DNA from: Wenjunlia tyrosinilytica
GTDB lineage: Bacteria; Actinomycetota; Actinomycetes; Streptomycetales; Streptomycetaceae
Direction of reading: 5' to 3'
Length of the DNA stretch: 64,000 nucleotides
NCBI RefSeq assembly: GCF_014646055.1
Contig: NZ_BMMS01000020.1
Location: forward strand, 102,025-166,024
Shown: positions 1-8,922 of the stretch, one piece after another
Layout: the number at the start of each line of letters is the position of its first letter
Position numbering within the stretch: the stretch's first letter is position 1
Made by a program: the position numbers and the translations under genes
Notes under the pieces: model-generated
What the model was told of the DNA's origin: nothing
Databases searched by the model: none
What the model saw: only the letters and a program-made list of their open reading frames with translations

Positions 1-150
1 ACGGCGTTGGCGAAGTGGAGTCGCCTGCCATGTCCGCGTCCGCCCCCTCCCCCACGAACCCGGTCGGCCGAGCCCGTGAGGCACCCAAGATCATACGGCG
101 GGTCCTTCTCCGTTTCCGCCTACACTCCGGCCCTCCGTCCGCTCGACCCC

Positions 151-410
151 GGCGTGGGGCAAGCTCGGCGACCTGTTCGACCGCAAGCGCGTGTCCTCGC
201 CTCGGTCCTCGTATTCCTGACCTGATCGGTTCCGTACTCTCCGGCGCGTCCTCGTCCATGAACGCACCGAGCGCTTGACGGGCGCTGCAAGGGCCCGGGC
301 GCCGGAGGTACGGCCGCGGGCACCTTCACGCTGACAGCGGTCCTTCTTCTCCGCACGAGCGGGGCCGCTCAGGGCATGGTCACCGCAGTCATGACTGTCA
401 GGCATCGGTC
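151..410 (+). pseudogene. Decayed MFS (DHA2-type) exporter remnant
   Basis: Pieces of a drug-exporter-like MFS protein can be read in changing frames. One frame gives WGKLGDLFDRKRV, the motif A loop between TM2 and TM3. The next gives VLASVLVFL, a third gives LIGSVLSGAS, and further on comes RALQGPGAGG, matching the RALQGLGAGG signature of DHA2 proteins. At least two frameshifts separate them and no single frame is open, so this is a relic. It ends where the small exported protein gene begins on the other strand. Family recognition is by motif only. Confidence 0.42.
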
Positions 411-418
411 GCGAGGCG

Positions 419-808
419 CTACTTGTACGCCCATGGCGAGGCCCATGTTTCCTTCGTGGTGTCGTCGTAGAGCAGGACCTGGCACGCCCCTTGGCTGCCC
501 ACCCGGAAGACATAGGTCCATCTCATGCTGAAAAATACATTGAACTTCCCCTGATCACCGAACCAATGTCCGTTCGCGCACATCAGGTTGAGATCCACCA
601 TGTGCCCATGCAGATCCATGCCCGCTTCCACCTTGGCGTCGTAGCCTTCCGGATCGGTGCGGATGCACACATGCGACGTTCCCTGAGGACCCGCCGGTCC
701 GCAATTCCAGGAGTCGGCGTGGGCAGAGGATGCGAAAGTCAACGAAGCTGCAGCGAGACCGAGGCTTGCGGTTAGGGCGGCGAGCGTCCGCCTGACGTTT
801 GTCACCAT
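419..808 (-). CDS. Small exported four-cysteine protein, copy 1
   Basis: A 129-residue protein of unknown function. Residues 1-31 form a Sec signal peptide (charged VRRT, hydrophobic core, cleavage after SSAHA). The mature ~98 residues carry Cys36, Cys48, Cys77 and Cys109, enough for two disulfides, and the family signature CANGHWFGD...YVFRVGSQGACQV. Three paralogues lie at 13930-14316, 27960-28346 and 28836-29225 with the same cysteine spacing. A GGAG sits 8 nt before the ATG. An upstream block shared with copies 2 and 4 lies exactly 44 bp before the start. The nearest large gene is the STAND ATPase at 1988, on the other strand. The fold may be a small beta-sandwich; I do not recognise a named family. 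Confidence 0.85.
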   Translation of the reverse strand: MVTNVRRTLAALTASLGLAAASLTFASSAHADSWNCGPAGPQGTSHVCIRTDPEGYDAKVEAGMDLHGHMVDLNLMCANGHWFGDQGKFNVFFSMRWTYVFRVGSQGACQVLLYDDTTKETWASPWAYK

Positions 809-852
809 CCGGGGGCTCCGACTTCACTCGTGGGGACTGTCTGACGGCGATG

Positions 853-896
853 AAGCTACGTCGCGCGGCTGCTCGGCCACCAGACCTCAGCCATGC
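853..896 (-). promoter_or_regulatory. Conserved 44-bp upstream block of small exported protein 1
   Basis: Read on the minus strand, this block runs from GCATGG to TAGCTT with GAGCAGCC inside. It aligns without gaps to the blocks at 14361-14404 and 28748-28791. TAGCTT ends 44 bp before the ATG here and in both other cases. TAGCTT could be a -10 hexamer (TAnnnT), and the more conserved upstream part (GGTGRCCGAGCAGCC-like) could be an activator site. The assignment as promoter/operator is inferred from conservation and fixed spacing. Confidence 0.6.
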
Positions 897-1270
897 CCTA
901 AAGTGCTCACTCGGGCACTGAGACCGTTCCGGGTTCGATGGAGGCTCCCGACTGTCCCCAATAGAGCGGAGTCCAGAAGTGCCACCCTGGGTTCGCTGCG
1001 CAGTACGCGCAGTTCGGATCCGGTGGGAAGGTCGACCGGCGGCCGCACGATCGCCACGTCGGTCGCACCTGTGTCCAGGCCCGCCTCGGGGAAGCGGAAG
1101 TCGAACTCCTCGACCTCCAGCGAGACCTCCGGATACGCCTCGCCGAAGGCGCGCAGGATGGCGGGCATGTGGTCGAGGGCAGAGCCGCTGAGCAGGGCGA
1201 TCCCGAGCGCGTCCTCGCGCTGGCGCACGATCTGGCTCAAGGTGGGCTGGGACATGTGCAGCAGGGCCAC
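887..1270 (-). pseudogene. Truncated LysR-family regulator remnant
   Basis: The frame begins inside a LysR helix-turn-helix (LHMSQPTLSQIVRQREDALG) and lacks the usual first ~25 residues. It then jumps to effector-domain-like sequence (HMPAILRAFGEAYPEVSLEVEEF and DVAIVRPPVDLP) without the ~60-residue linker. It stops after 127 residues against about 300 for the family. An internal deletion plus loss of both ends indicates a non-functional relic. Its 3' end touches the conserved upstream block of the small exported protein gene. Confidence 0.55.
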
Positions 1271-1987
1271 GGCCCGGTTGAAGCCGCGGCCCGGTTGAAA
1301 TGGAGCTCCGCGGTGAGGGGCAGCCCGTGTCGATCAGCTGGTCATCGAGAGCATCCCGTGCCCCGGCGGGCTTCACTCAGACACCAATCCAAGGTCTGTC
1401 ACCTGTCAAACAGGTGATGAATTCGATGATAGAGAGGACGCCCGGCAATCGCGGCAGAGTGGCTGCGACCGGCAATGTGGCATTCTCCGCGCCGGACTGC
1501 AGCGCGAGAGACTTCTCGAGTCGATCCAGAAAACATCACCCCCTTGACTAGTGATCCCGACGTGCTGCAACCTTGGGCTCCACGAGGCGAGGAAAAGTCG
1601 GGCACGGCCTGCGGTCGGCGAGCCGACCGGCATTCCCTCGCCGGAGCTCGCCTCGCGACATCCACTGGGTGGCGACACGGTAGGTGAAACACACTGGCCT
1701 CCACACCCCGTCACCTCGCCGCATCCGCCACTGCCGTCGGCTGCGGCGAGGCCCCCGCCGACTCCGATGGGCGGTCACCGAGTGCCTCCGCACCCGAGCA
1801 GCGGAGACCCGACTCGCCCGACGAACGGCACCCTCGTTCGACGGCTGTCCTACCGCCACCGGGACACATCAGCTGCCCAGCCATCGCAAGCACCACCGGA
1901 GGTTCCCAATGACAGAGCGAGCGCGCTGACGAGTCGGCCGTTCAAACGTTGCCATGTGATGGGGGCTTGGGAGTTGGGGGTTCGTGT
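1271..1987. other. Gene-free stretch upstream of the first STAND ATPase
   Basis: No frame here has convincing protein character. A short hairpin (7-bp stem, 5-nt loop) lies at 1399-1417. The 120 bp before 1988 should contain the STAND gene promoter, but I see no clear -35/-10 pair and no copy of the TAGCTT block. Confidence 0.4.
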
Positions 1988-4063
1988 ATGGATATCGCCG
2001 GTGAGAGTCTGGCTGTGCGTCTGGGTTCGGCGCGGGATCGGTCGTTCGTGGGCCGGTGTGAGGAGCTGAAGAGATTCGGGGCGGCACTTCGGGGTGAGCC
2101 GGGGGCCGCGGTGGTCTTCTACCTGCACGGGCCGGGAGGGATGGGCAAGACCGCTTTGCTGCGCCGGTTCGCCGACCAGGCCGGGCGGGCCGGCCGCACG
2201 GTGGTGCATGTCGACGGACAGCACATCGATCCCTGCCCGCTCGCTTTCGAGGCCATGGCGGAGGCGGCTGCCTCGTCCCGGGACGCCGTGCTGCTGATCG
2301 ATTCCTTCGAGCACTGCCGGGAGCTTGAAGGCTGGCTGCGGGAGCGTTTCCTGCCCCGCCTGCACGCGCGCACCGTCACCGTGCTGGCCGCACGGGTACC
2401 GCCCAGTACGCACTGGGCATGCGACCCGTCCTGGAGCGGCACCCTGGAAGTGTCCAAGCTGCAACCCCTGGACGGCGGAACGGCAGCGGCCCTGCTGGCC
2501 GAGCGGGGCGTGCCTCCCGAAATGCGTGACGCGGTACTCGCCTTCGCCGGCGGCCACCCCCTGGCACTGAGCCTCGCCGCCTCGGTCGGCACCCGCACCC
2601 GCACGGCCGACTCCACCTGGACACCCACCCCGCAGGTCATCGCCGCACTGCTCGACACCCTGGTCGGTGGCCTTCCCTCCCGGCACCACCGCCTGGCCCT
2701 GCACACCGCCGCACACACCCTGTCCACCACCGAGACCCTGCTCAGCGCCGTCGTCGGCGAGGAACACGCCGCCCCCACCTTCGACTGGCTGCGCCAACTG
2801 CCCTTCTGCCACACCAGCCGGCACGGACTGGTCCTGGACCGGCTCGTCGCCCAGGCCCTGGACCGCGACCTGCGCTGGCGCGACCCCCAAGGCTACGAGC
2901 GGATGCACCATCAGGCCGGCCTCCAGCTGCTGCACCAGGCCCGCACCGCACCCGAGCCCGACGTGATCCACTCCGTACGCGCACTCAGCTACCTCAAACG
3001 GCACGGCCCCATGCAGCGCTACTACCGCCACATCACCCACGATCCAGAAGCAACCGAGGAAGCACTGCGCCCAGGCGACCACGACGCCGTGATAAGCATG
3101 ACCGAACAGGCCGAAGGCCCCCGCTCGGCCCGCATCGCCCAGTACTGGCTTCACCGCCAGCCGCAGGCCTTCCGGCTCTACCGGAGCACCCACTCCCACC
3201 GACCCGTGGCCTTCATGACCTGGCTCCAACTCACCGCACCCGGTGACGAACTCGACACCGACCCGATGACCGCTGCCGCCTGGAAGCATGTCCAAGACCG
3301 ACCACCCCTGCGGGTCGGCCAGCACCTGGGCATGGTCCGATTCATGATCCACCCACAGGCACACGGCAAGCTCACCCCCCTCACACAGCTGATGCAACTG
3401 CGCATCTGCGCCCACTGGATACGCTCCACCGGCCTGGCCTGGTCCTTCGTGGTCACCCCCCACGCCCGGCTGTGGGCACCCCTGCTGCACCACCACGGCC
3501 ACGACCCACTGCAGCGCACCCCCTGGGACCGCACGCGCACACTCACCCTCTTCGCCCACGACTGGCGCACCACGCCCGCACAGACCTGGCTCGACCGCAC
3601 CCAGCCCGGCCCCCTGCACGAACCAGCCCCCACCCACCACACCACCGACACCCCCCTGAACCGCTCACAGTTCGACCACGCCGTCCGCGAAGCCCTGCGC
3701 CAGCTCCACGACCCCATCGCACTGGAGAACAACCCACTACTGACCAGCGGCATGCTCACCCACCACAGCACCGACCCGGCAATCGCCCTGCGGAATCTGA
3801 TCAGCGAAACCATCGATACCCTGCTCGACAACCCCCGCCACACCAAAATGCATGCCGCCGTCACCACTACCTACCTCAAACGCATCCGCACCCAGGAAGC
3901 CGCAGCCAAACGCCTCGGCCTGCCCTACAGCACCTACCGACGACACCTCGCCCAAGGAGTCCAACGCGTCTGCGAACTCATGTGGCGAATGCACACCACG
4001 ACCACCCACTTCGATGCCGACCCGGCCACGGTGGATTCACCCTGGCTCACTGACCACGAGTGA
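1988..4063 (+). CDS. STAND-type ATPase with C-terminal HTH, paralogue 1
   Basis: A 691-residue cytoplasmic protein, probably a signal-responsive regulator. The N-terminus (RDRSFVGRCEEL) is the usual entry to AAA/STAND modules. Walker A is GPGGMGKT at 48-55, a Walker B-like LLID lies at 102-105, and GGHPLAL (188-194) is the GxP motif of STAND ATPases. A helical middle follows, then a region around FMTWLQLTAPGDE that looks GNAT-like (inference). A helix-turn-helix of the form TQEAAAKRLGLPYSTYRRHL lies at about 635-654. It is closely similar along its whole length to the 14477-16570 gene and more distantly to 11615-13633. The start at 1988 was chosen because the paralogue begins at the same point and a G-rich site lies 9 nt upstream. 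No TTA codon was seen. DNA binding and the inducing signal are not demonstrated. Confidence 0.85.
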   Translation: MDIAGESLAVRLGSARDRSFVGRCEELKRFGAALRGEPGAAVVFYLHGPGGMGKTALLRRFADQAGRAGRTVVHVDGQHIDPCPLAFEAMAEAAASSRDAVLLIDSFEHCRELEGWLRERFLPRLHARTVTVLAARVPPSTHWACDPSWSGTLEVSKLQPLDGGTAAALLAERGVPPEMRDAVLAFAGGHPLALSLAASVGTRTRTADSTWTPTPQVIAALLDTLVGGLPSRHHRLALHTAAHTLSTTETLLSAVVGEEHAAPTFDWLRQLPFCHTSRHGLVLDRLVAQALDRDLRWRDPQGYERMHHQAGLQLLHQARTAPEPDVIHSVRALSYLKRHGPMQRYYRHITHDPEATEEALRPGDHDAVISMTEQAEGPRSARIAQYWLHRQPQAFRLYRSTHSHRPVAFMTWLQLTAPGDELDTDPMTAAAWKHVQDRPPLRVGQHLGMVRFMIHPQAHGKLTPLTQLMQLRICAHWIRSTGLAWSFVVTPHARLWAPLLHHHGHDPLQRTPWDRTRTLTLFAHDWRTTPAQTWLDRTQPGPLHEPAPTHHTTDTPLNRSQFDHAVREALRQLHDPIALENNPLLTSGMLTHHSTDPAIALRNLISETIDTLLDNPRHTKMHAAVTTTYLKRIRTQEAAAKRLGLPYSTYRRHLAQGVQRVCELMWRMHTTTTHFDADPATVDSPWLTDHE

Positions 4064-4250
4064 ACAGCCATGACCGCGGCAGGCATGCCCCTGTCTCCGT
4101 TGGGTCGCCCAGGGTCACCGACGCAACTCACCCGCCGCCTCGAGGAAGCTCGTGCGCGAGCGGACGCGGCGGGGGAAGACGCGCCCGCTCACTTTGATTC
4201 CCGCACGGCCGCGGCTGCCTCCCGCACCAGGTGACCACGAGTGAACAGCC
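4051..4250. repeat. 19-bp direct repeat at the STAND gene 3' end
   Basis: The 19 bp at 4051-4069, spanning the last codons and stop of the STAND gene (TGACCACGAGTGAACAGCC), recur perfectly at 4232-4250. The 162 bp between carry no gene. The end of the paralogue at 14477 has nearly the same sequence on the other strand. This looks like a duplicated gene end, or a recombination scar. Confidence 0.65.
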
Positions 4251-4360
4251 GGTGTCACGGTGAGCGCGATGAGCAAGCGGGATCCCACGTCACCATGCGG
4301 ACGCGTCAAGCTCCCCGGACGCCTGCGCTGGAGCGCGCTCAGCAGCGCCGAAGTGCAATT
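4064..4360. other. Intergenic stretch after STAND paralogue 1
   Basis: Contains the second copy of the 19-bp repeat and no coding frame of protein character. No strong terminator hairpin was found directly after the STAND stop. Confidence 0.4.
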
Positions 4361-4804
4361 TCAGCCATAAGTGCGCTCGGCGGTGAATTTCAGGGCGTCG
4401 AGCCAGCCGTGCATGGATTCCGACAAGGCGGCGCCCATGCCGTCCGGGTCCGCTTCGACAGGCTCACCTGTCCAGGACTCCTGGGAGGTGACTCGCGTAC
4501 CGTCCTCGGTCTCCTGGAAGGTCCAGATGTGGACACCCTGGATGCCGTGGGCCAAACCGCCCCAGACGGTGCGGCGCAGCGGATGGACTTGCGCGATCGT
4601 GGAACTGATGCTCAGGCTGGGCGTATCCCAGTCGAAGGCGTTGCCCTCGGTGAACGGTCCACGCAGTACCGCCTTGGTGATGCCGGCGTTCCAGCTCGGC
4701 CAGGCGTTGACGTCGGTGTGCAGCCGCCAAAGGGTCTCGGGGGTGGCGTTGATGGTCCTGTGCAGCTCGACGGTGACGTAGGCGGTGTGGACGATGTGCT
4801 TCAT
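4361..4804 (-). CDS. SRPBCC (START-like) family protein
   Basis: A 147-residue protein of the SRPBCC/polyketide cyclase-dehydrase fold, which forms a helix-grip pocket for hydrophobic ligands. Typical family elements are the opening strand VELHRTINATPETLWRLHTD, NAWPSWNAGI, the turn TVWGGLAHGIQGVHIWTF and the closing long helix LSESMHGWLDALK. It is clearly related to 35115-35555 (shared WRLHT, WGG-AHGI-GVH-WTF, ESW-G-PV-AD). AAGGA lies 8-9 nt upstream of the ATG at 4804. It follows the export operon on the same strand after 311 bp, so it probably has its own promoter. The substrate is unknown; it may be a binding protein rather than an enzyme. Confidence 0.8.
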   Translation of the reverse strand: MKHIVHTAYVTVELHRTINATPETLWRLHTDVNAWPSWNAGITKAVLRGPFTEGNAFDWDTPSLSISSTIAQVHPLRRTVWGGLAHGIQGVHIWTFQETEDGTRVTSQESWTGEPVEADPDGMGAALSESMHGWLDALKFTAERTYG

Positions 4805-5115
4805 CTGTTTCCTTGTCGAGTGTGTCGCGGGGGGCCGCGGTCGGTGCAACCTGTGGCCGCGCCCGAGGAGAGCACGTTGGCTGCCCGTCTCCACGCCCCA
4901 GCAGCCCTGGACGCCGGAGGCGACGCCGCATCGAACAGCGCGGGCTCCGTGCGGAGTGGGTCTTTGCCGTCGCTTCACCCGCTGCGGCAACCCTGTCCCG
5001 GAGTAGTGGGCCAAATCCAGGCCGGTCCGGTGTTCACCCGCGCCCACTGGTGCTCGCACAGCCGCCGGGGTCGCTTGCGTGAACCGGGCGGAGCACGTGG
5101 GCACGGTCACGCCGC
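4805..5115. other. Intergenic stretch between FtsX permease and SRPBCC gene
   Basis: Nothing recognisable apart from the ribosome site of the SRPBCC gene. No frame shows protein-like composition. Confidence 0.35.
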
Positions 5116-6345
5116 TCAGTCGGCTGCCCGCAGAGCGCCCGTGGGTGACAGGCGCGCGGCGCGCAGGGCAGGGTACAGCCCGGCGACGGTGCCGACGGCG
5201 ACGGCCGTGGCCGGTCCGGTGGCCGCCCAGGTGACGGGGAGGGTGGCGGGCCAGCCGTGGGCTGCGGCGTATCCGTAGACCACGGTGGCGCCCAGGACGA
5301 GCCCGGCGAGGCCGCCCAGGAGCCCGAGCAGGACGGCCTCGATGAGGAACTGGACGGCGATCTGGCCCTGCCGCGCGCCCAGCGCCCGGCGCAGGCCGAC
5401 TTCGCCGCGGCGCTCCATGACGCCGACGACCATGGTGTTGGCGATGCCCACGCCTCCCACCAGGAGCGCCACCGCGGCGAGCGAGAGCACCAAGCCGCTG
5501 AGGGTGTCCTTGGTCTCGGTGCGGGCTTTGAGGAGGTCGGAGGGGCGGGAAACGGAAACCAGGTGGGGGGCTGCGGGGTTTGCGGTGGCTCCGGCGATGG
5601 CCTGGACCTCGGCGACCTTGTCGGGGCGGGCGCGGACGTAGATGGTGGAGGGGGTGCGGTCGCCGCCGAGGTGGGCGGTGGCCTGCGCGCCGCCGACGAG
5701 GGCGCTTTCGTCGATCTCGGGGGCCAGCTCGCTGTGCTGGAGGATCCCCAGGACGGCGTACCACTGCCCGCTGGTTCGCTCGCCGTCGCGTGTGATCCAG
5801 ACTTTCTGCCCGGGGGCGGTGACCGCCAGGCGATTTGCCGCGCCGGCACCGAGGACCACCGTCGGGAGTCTTTCGGTACCCCGGTCGAGCCAGCGGCCGG
5901 AGCGCATCCCCACGCGCAGGGTGTCGAGGAGGTGGAGCCGGGCGGAGCGCACGGACAGGCCGTTGGTCTGGTTCTCGGAAACGTACTTGGTGCGGTAGAT
6001 GGCGGCCTTGGTGTCGCCGGTGGCGCTGGTCTGCTGGACGGACGCGATGGCGCCGAGCATGGTCACGGACTCCTTCGGCAGCGGCACCGGCCGCTGGTCC
6101 GGGTCGGTACCGGGTGAGACGGTGACCAGGTTGCTGCCGAGCCGGTCGAGCCGGTCGAGGAGGTGGGCCTGGTTGGAGGCGGAGATTCCGGTCACCGCGA
6201 CGACCGCGGCGATGCCCAGCGCGATACCGAGGGCGGACAGCGCTGAGCGCAGCCTCCGTGTGCGGGGGCCGATCAGGCCCAGGCGCAGCAGGTCGGCCGG
6301 GCGCAGCCTGGCGGGGCGCGGCAGTGACATGCGAGGGTCCGTCAT
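5116..6345 (-). CDS. FtsX/MacB-type ABC transporter permease
   Basis: A 409-residue membrane subunit of a MacB-like exporter. It has an N-terminal TM (ALSALGIALGIAAVVAVTG), a large extracytoplasmic region up to about residue 285, then three TM segments at the C-terminus around GLVLSLAAVALLVGGVGIANTM, the hallmark FtsX domain with MERRGEVGLRRALGA. It ends LSPTGALRAAD, the usual family end. Its start overlaps the ATPase stop by 4 bp. With the ATPase and fusion protein it should move a substrate, often a peptide or lipophilic compound, outward. The two-component system on the other strand is the likely controller. Confidence 0.88.
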   Translation of the reverse strand: MTDPRMSLPRPARLRPADLLRLGLIGPRTRRLRSALSALGIALGIAAVVAVTGISASNQAHLLDRLDRLGSNLVTVSPGTDPDQRPVPLPKESVTMLGAIASVQQTSATGDTKAAIYRTKYVSENQTNGLSVRSARLHLLDTLRVGMRSGRWLDRGTERLPTVVLGAGAANRLAVTAPGQKVWITRDGERTSGQWYAVLGILQHSELAPEIDESALVGGAQATAHLGGDRTPSTIYVRARPDKVAEVQAIAGATANPAAPHLVSVSRPSDLLKARTETKDTLSGLVLSLAAVALLVGGVGIANTMVVGVMERRGEVGLRRALGARQGQIAVQFLIEAVLLGLLGGLAGLVLGATVVYGYAAAHGWPATLPVTWAATGPATAVAVGTVAGLYPALRAARLSPTGALRAAD

Positions 6346-7145
6346 GTGGGCCCGCCCTCTGAGCGGCCGCGAGTGTCGAGACCGAGTCCCGAGGCCGCGC
6401 CGATGTGCGTGACCGCGCTGTCTTCCCCGACTGCGATGCGGCCGCCGACATGTTCGTCGAACGCGATCCGGCCGTCCTGGATCCCGATCCGGCGTGGGAA
6501 GGAGGCGGCGAGATCGCGGTCGTGGGTGATGACGAGGACGGTGGTGCCGTCGGTGTTGAGGCTCCGCAGAACCTCCATGACGCCGTGTCCGGAGGTGGTG
6601 TCGAGGGCCCCTGTGGGCTCGTCGGCCAGGAGCAGCCCGGGGCGGCCGACGACGGCGCGGGCGATGGCCACGCGCTGCTTCTCACCGCCGGAGAGCTGGT
6701 CGGGATGGTGGTCGAGGCGGTGTCCGAGGCCGAGGTCGCTCAGGGCTTGGACCGCGCGTTCGCGGCGTCTGCGGGCGCTCTCCCCGGTGTAGAGCAGGCC
6801 GGTGGCGACGTTCTCGACGGTGGTCAGCCCGGGCAGCAGGAAGAACTGCTGGAAGACGAAGCCGATACGGCGGGCTCGCAGCGCGGCCACCTGGCGGTCG
6901 GACAGGTCGGCGAGGTCGTGGCCCTCCAGGGCGATATGGCCGAAGGTGGGCCGGTCCAGTGTCCCGATCAGGGCGAGGAGCGTGGACTTGCCGGAGCCGG
7001 AGGGGCCAACGACGGCAAGGAGCTCGCCGGGGGCGACGGCCAGGTCGACGCCGTGGAGGATGCGCAGCGGCGGGGTACCGTACTCCTTCACGACGTCGCG
7101 CAGGAGCAGGGCCGGGGCCGGTGGCCGCTTCGGGGGCGCGCTCAT
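6342..7145 (-). CDS. MacB/LolD-type ABC transporter ATPase
   Basis: A 267-residue ATP-binding subunit. Walker A GPSGSGKST is at 47-55, the Q-loop at FVFQQF, the signature LSGGEKQR at 151-158, Walker B LLLADEP at 171-177, and the switch His in VLVITHD. The MacB-type ATPase usually ends near residue 225-230; here a tail of ~40 residues follows (IAFDEHVGG onward). The start overlaps the end of the fusion protein gene (ATGA), and the stop overlaps the permease start, so all are translated together. Confidence 0.9.
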   Translation of the reverse strand: MSAPPKRPPAPALLLRDVVKEYGTPPLRILHGVDLAVAPGELLAVVGPSGSGKSTLLALIGTLDRPTFGHIALEGHDLADLSDRQVAALRARRIGFVFQQFFLLPGLTTVENVATGLLYTGESARRRRERAVQALSDLGLGHRLDHHPDQLSGGEKQRVAIARAVVGRPGLLLADEPTGALDTTSGHGVMEVLRSLNTDGTTVLVITHDRDLAASFPRRIGIQDGRIAFDEHVGGRIAVGEDSAVTHIGAASGLGLDTRGRSEGGPT

Positions 7146-8311
7146 GACGGGATCACCACCTTGTCGCCTTCGCTGAGTCGACCGGCGACCGGCGTGATCT
7201 GGGCGCGGGCGTCGACGATCAGTCCGACCCGGACCCGGACCCGGACCGGTTGCGCCGCCCCCGGGCGTACAACCTCCACGCCGTAGCCGCCTTCGGGGCG
7301 GGCGAGCAGGGCGGTGACGGGGACCACGAGCGTGTCCTCGGCCTTGTCCTCGGGGACGGTGAGGGTGACCGCGGGCCGGGCGTGGTCGAGTGCCGACTTG
7401 GCCTTCTTCTGGTCGGTGAGTGCGATGGTGGCGGTGGCCTTGTCCTGACCGCCGGCCGTTCCTGAGCCTGCGCCGGCTGCCCCGCCACCACCGCCCGCCG
7501 TGGCGTCATCGTCGGCGCCTTGGCCGCCGTCCGCGCCGGAGCCGCGGGTGATCTGCTTGACCTCGCCCTTGGTGGCGCTGCCCGTGCCGAGCCGGACGGT
7601 GACCTTGCTGCCCGGCGCGAGCTGAGCGATCTGCTCGTCGTCGAGCCCGACAGTCGCGAAGACTCCCGGCCTGGTGACCTTCAGTACGGTGGTGCCCGAG
7701 CCCGCTACGGCGGTGCCTCCGAGTTTGGCGGAGACCTCCTCCACTCGTACGGCCCGGTCCCGCAGCACGACGACGCGGCCGAGTTCGACCCTGCCCGTCC
7801 GCTTCAGGCCGTGGGCCTTCTGCCAGCGCTTGACGGCGGCCGCTGTCCCGTCCGTGAACTCCTCGTCGACGGTCATGCTGGTGGCGTCCGCGTAGCCGAG
7901 GTCGGTCAGGTTGCGTTCCAGCTCCTGGACGTCGGGGCCCGTCACGCCCGTGGCGAGTTCGCGCCAGAAGGGCCGGGACCCGGCGAACAGAACGACTGGC
8001 TCGCCGTTGAGCTCGTAGAGCACGCCTCCCGCCTCGATCCGGTCGCCGGGCCGCGGCAGCCCGGTGAACGTGCCCTGTCCCTGCCCGACGACATCGGTGG
8101 CCGGGCCGTGACCGAGCTTGCCGGTCAGCTCCAGACCGGAGGTCAGCGTGGTCCGCTGTACGGTGGCGGTCGACGGTGCCCCGCCGCCGTCATGGCCGCT
8201 GCCCTGCCCGCGGGTGTCGGAGCGCCAGGGCTGCTGGGCGGCAGCCACGGCGCCCCCTGCCAGGGCGATCACGACGGCGGCGGCGACCCCGGTGCGCCGG
8301 GCGGGCTTCAT
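7142..8311 (-). CDS. Membrane fusion protein with peptidoglycan-binding domain
   Basis: A 389-residue MacA-like adaptor for the ABC exporter. It has an N-terminal signal/anchor (residues 8-26), then beta-rich sequence. A peptidoglycan-binding type 1 domain lies at about 123-175 (GVTGPDVQELERNLTDLGY...VKRWQKAHGL). A barrel-like region follows, with a glycine-rich insert (DDDATAGGGGG) and a C-terminal beta domain (VVPVTALL-RPEGGYGVEVV). This architecture is typical for Gram-positive export systems. The ATG at 8311 overlaps the stop of the lipoprotein gene (ATGA). Confidence 0.87.
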   Translation of the reverse strand: MKPARRTGVAAAVVIALAGGAVAAAQQPWRSDTRGQGSGHDGGGAPSTATVQRTTLTSGLELTGKLGHGPATDVVGQGQGTFTGLPRPGDRIEAGGVLYELNGEPVVLFAGSRPFWRELATGVTGPDVQELERNLTDLGYADATSMTVDEEFTDGTAAAVKRWQKAHGLKRTGRVELGRVVVLRDRAVRVEEVSAKLGGTAVAGSGTTVLKVTRPGVFATVGLDDEQIAQLAPGSKVTVRLGTGSATKGEVKQITRGSGADGGQGADDDATAGGGGGAAGAGSGTAGGQDKATATIALTDQKKAKSALDHARPAVTLTVPEDKAEDTLVVPVTALLARPEGGYGVEVVRPGAAQPVRVRVRVGLIVDARAQITPVAGRLSEGDKVVIPS

Positions 8312-8844
8312 TCGCCGGCCTTCTGCGGCTTCTCGGCAGCGAACGGGACGTCGGGGTAGTCCTTGCCGCAGATCCCGAACGCCTTGTTCCACGCCTTGGG
8401 GTCCACACCCGTGGGCGTCACAAGGGTGTCGGGCTGCTTGGGCTCGGGGTCGGCCATGTCCGGTACCCCGTTCTTACGCAGGCACGTGGCCAGCCCGCGC
8501 GCCTGCTTGATGCTCTCCGAGTCCGGCTTGGCGCGGCCGAGCTGCTGCATGCCCGGGACCTTGGAGTTGCACTTCTTGACGGCCTCGGCCATCGCCTTGT
8601 CCGAGTCGCCGGGACGGCCCGCCGGCATCACGATCTGGCCGTCCTGGGTCATCTTCACCTGGGTCTGGCCCGCGTCGTGCATGCACTGCAGCCACCTGCG
8701 GCGGGTGCCGTCGTCCTCCTTGCCCACGACCGGCTTCTTGTCCTCGGCCTCCTTGGAGCAGGCGGTCGTCAGGGTCAAGGCGGCTACGGTGGCGAGCAGA
8801 GCCCCGGCGACTCGTACGCCTTGTGCGGTGGTCCTGGTACGCAT
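8308..8844 (-). CDS. Lipoprotein at the head of the export operon
   Basis: A 178-residue predicted lipoprotein. The signal peptide ends in the lipobox LTTAC with Cys29. The mature part is charged and Lys/Asp-rich, with Cys residues at WLQCMHDAG, VKKCNSKV, LATCLRKNG and FGICGKDYP. The C-x(3-4)-G/A pattern in repeated helical units is seen in small actinobacterial lipoproteins encoded next to MacA/MacB operons. It is the first gene of a four-gene coupled operon (8844 to 5116) and probably an extracytoplasmic accessory or sensor. I do not know its ligand. Confidence 0.8.
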   Translation of the reverse strand: MRTRTTAQGVRVAGALLATVAALTLTTACSKEAEDKKPVVGKEDDGTRRRWLQCMHDAGQTQVKMTQDGQIVMPAGRPGDSDKAMAEAVKKCNSKVPGMQQLGRAKPDSESIKQARGLATCLRKNGVPDMADPEPKQPDTLVTPTGVDPKAWNKAFGICGKDYPDVPFAAEKPQKAGE

Positions 8845-8922
8845 GGCGGTCCAACCTCTCGTGGTGTTCGGGTTCCGTGAAAGATGGTGGACTGAGCCTG
8901 GTGAGCGGGCCGTGACATATCG

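Noticed and set aside
1850..3640. 596-residue open frame on the minus strand opposite STAND paralogue 1
   Set aside because: Gly/Val/Gln-rich composition with no domains; it is the antisense of a well-supported ATPase gene and arises from GC bias.
4804..6685. Extension of the SRPBCC frame to a 774-residue protein
   Set aside because: The upstream part is Arg/Pro-rich and antiphase to the FtsX and ATPase genes; the ATG at 4804 has a good ribosome site and the family N-terminus.
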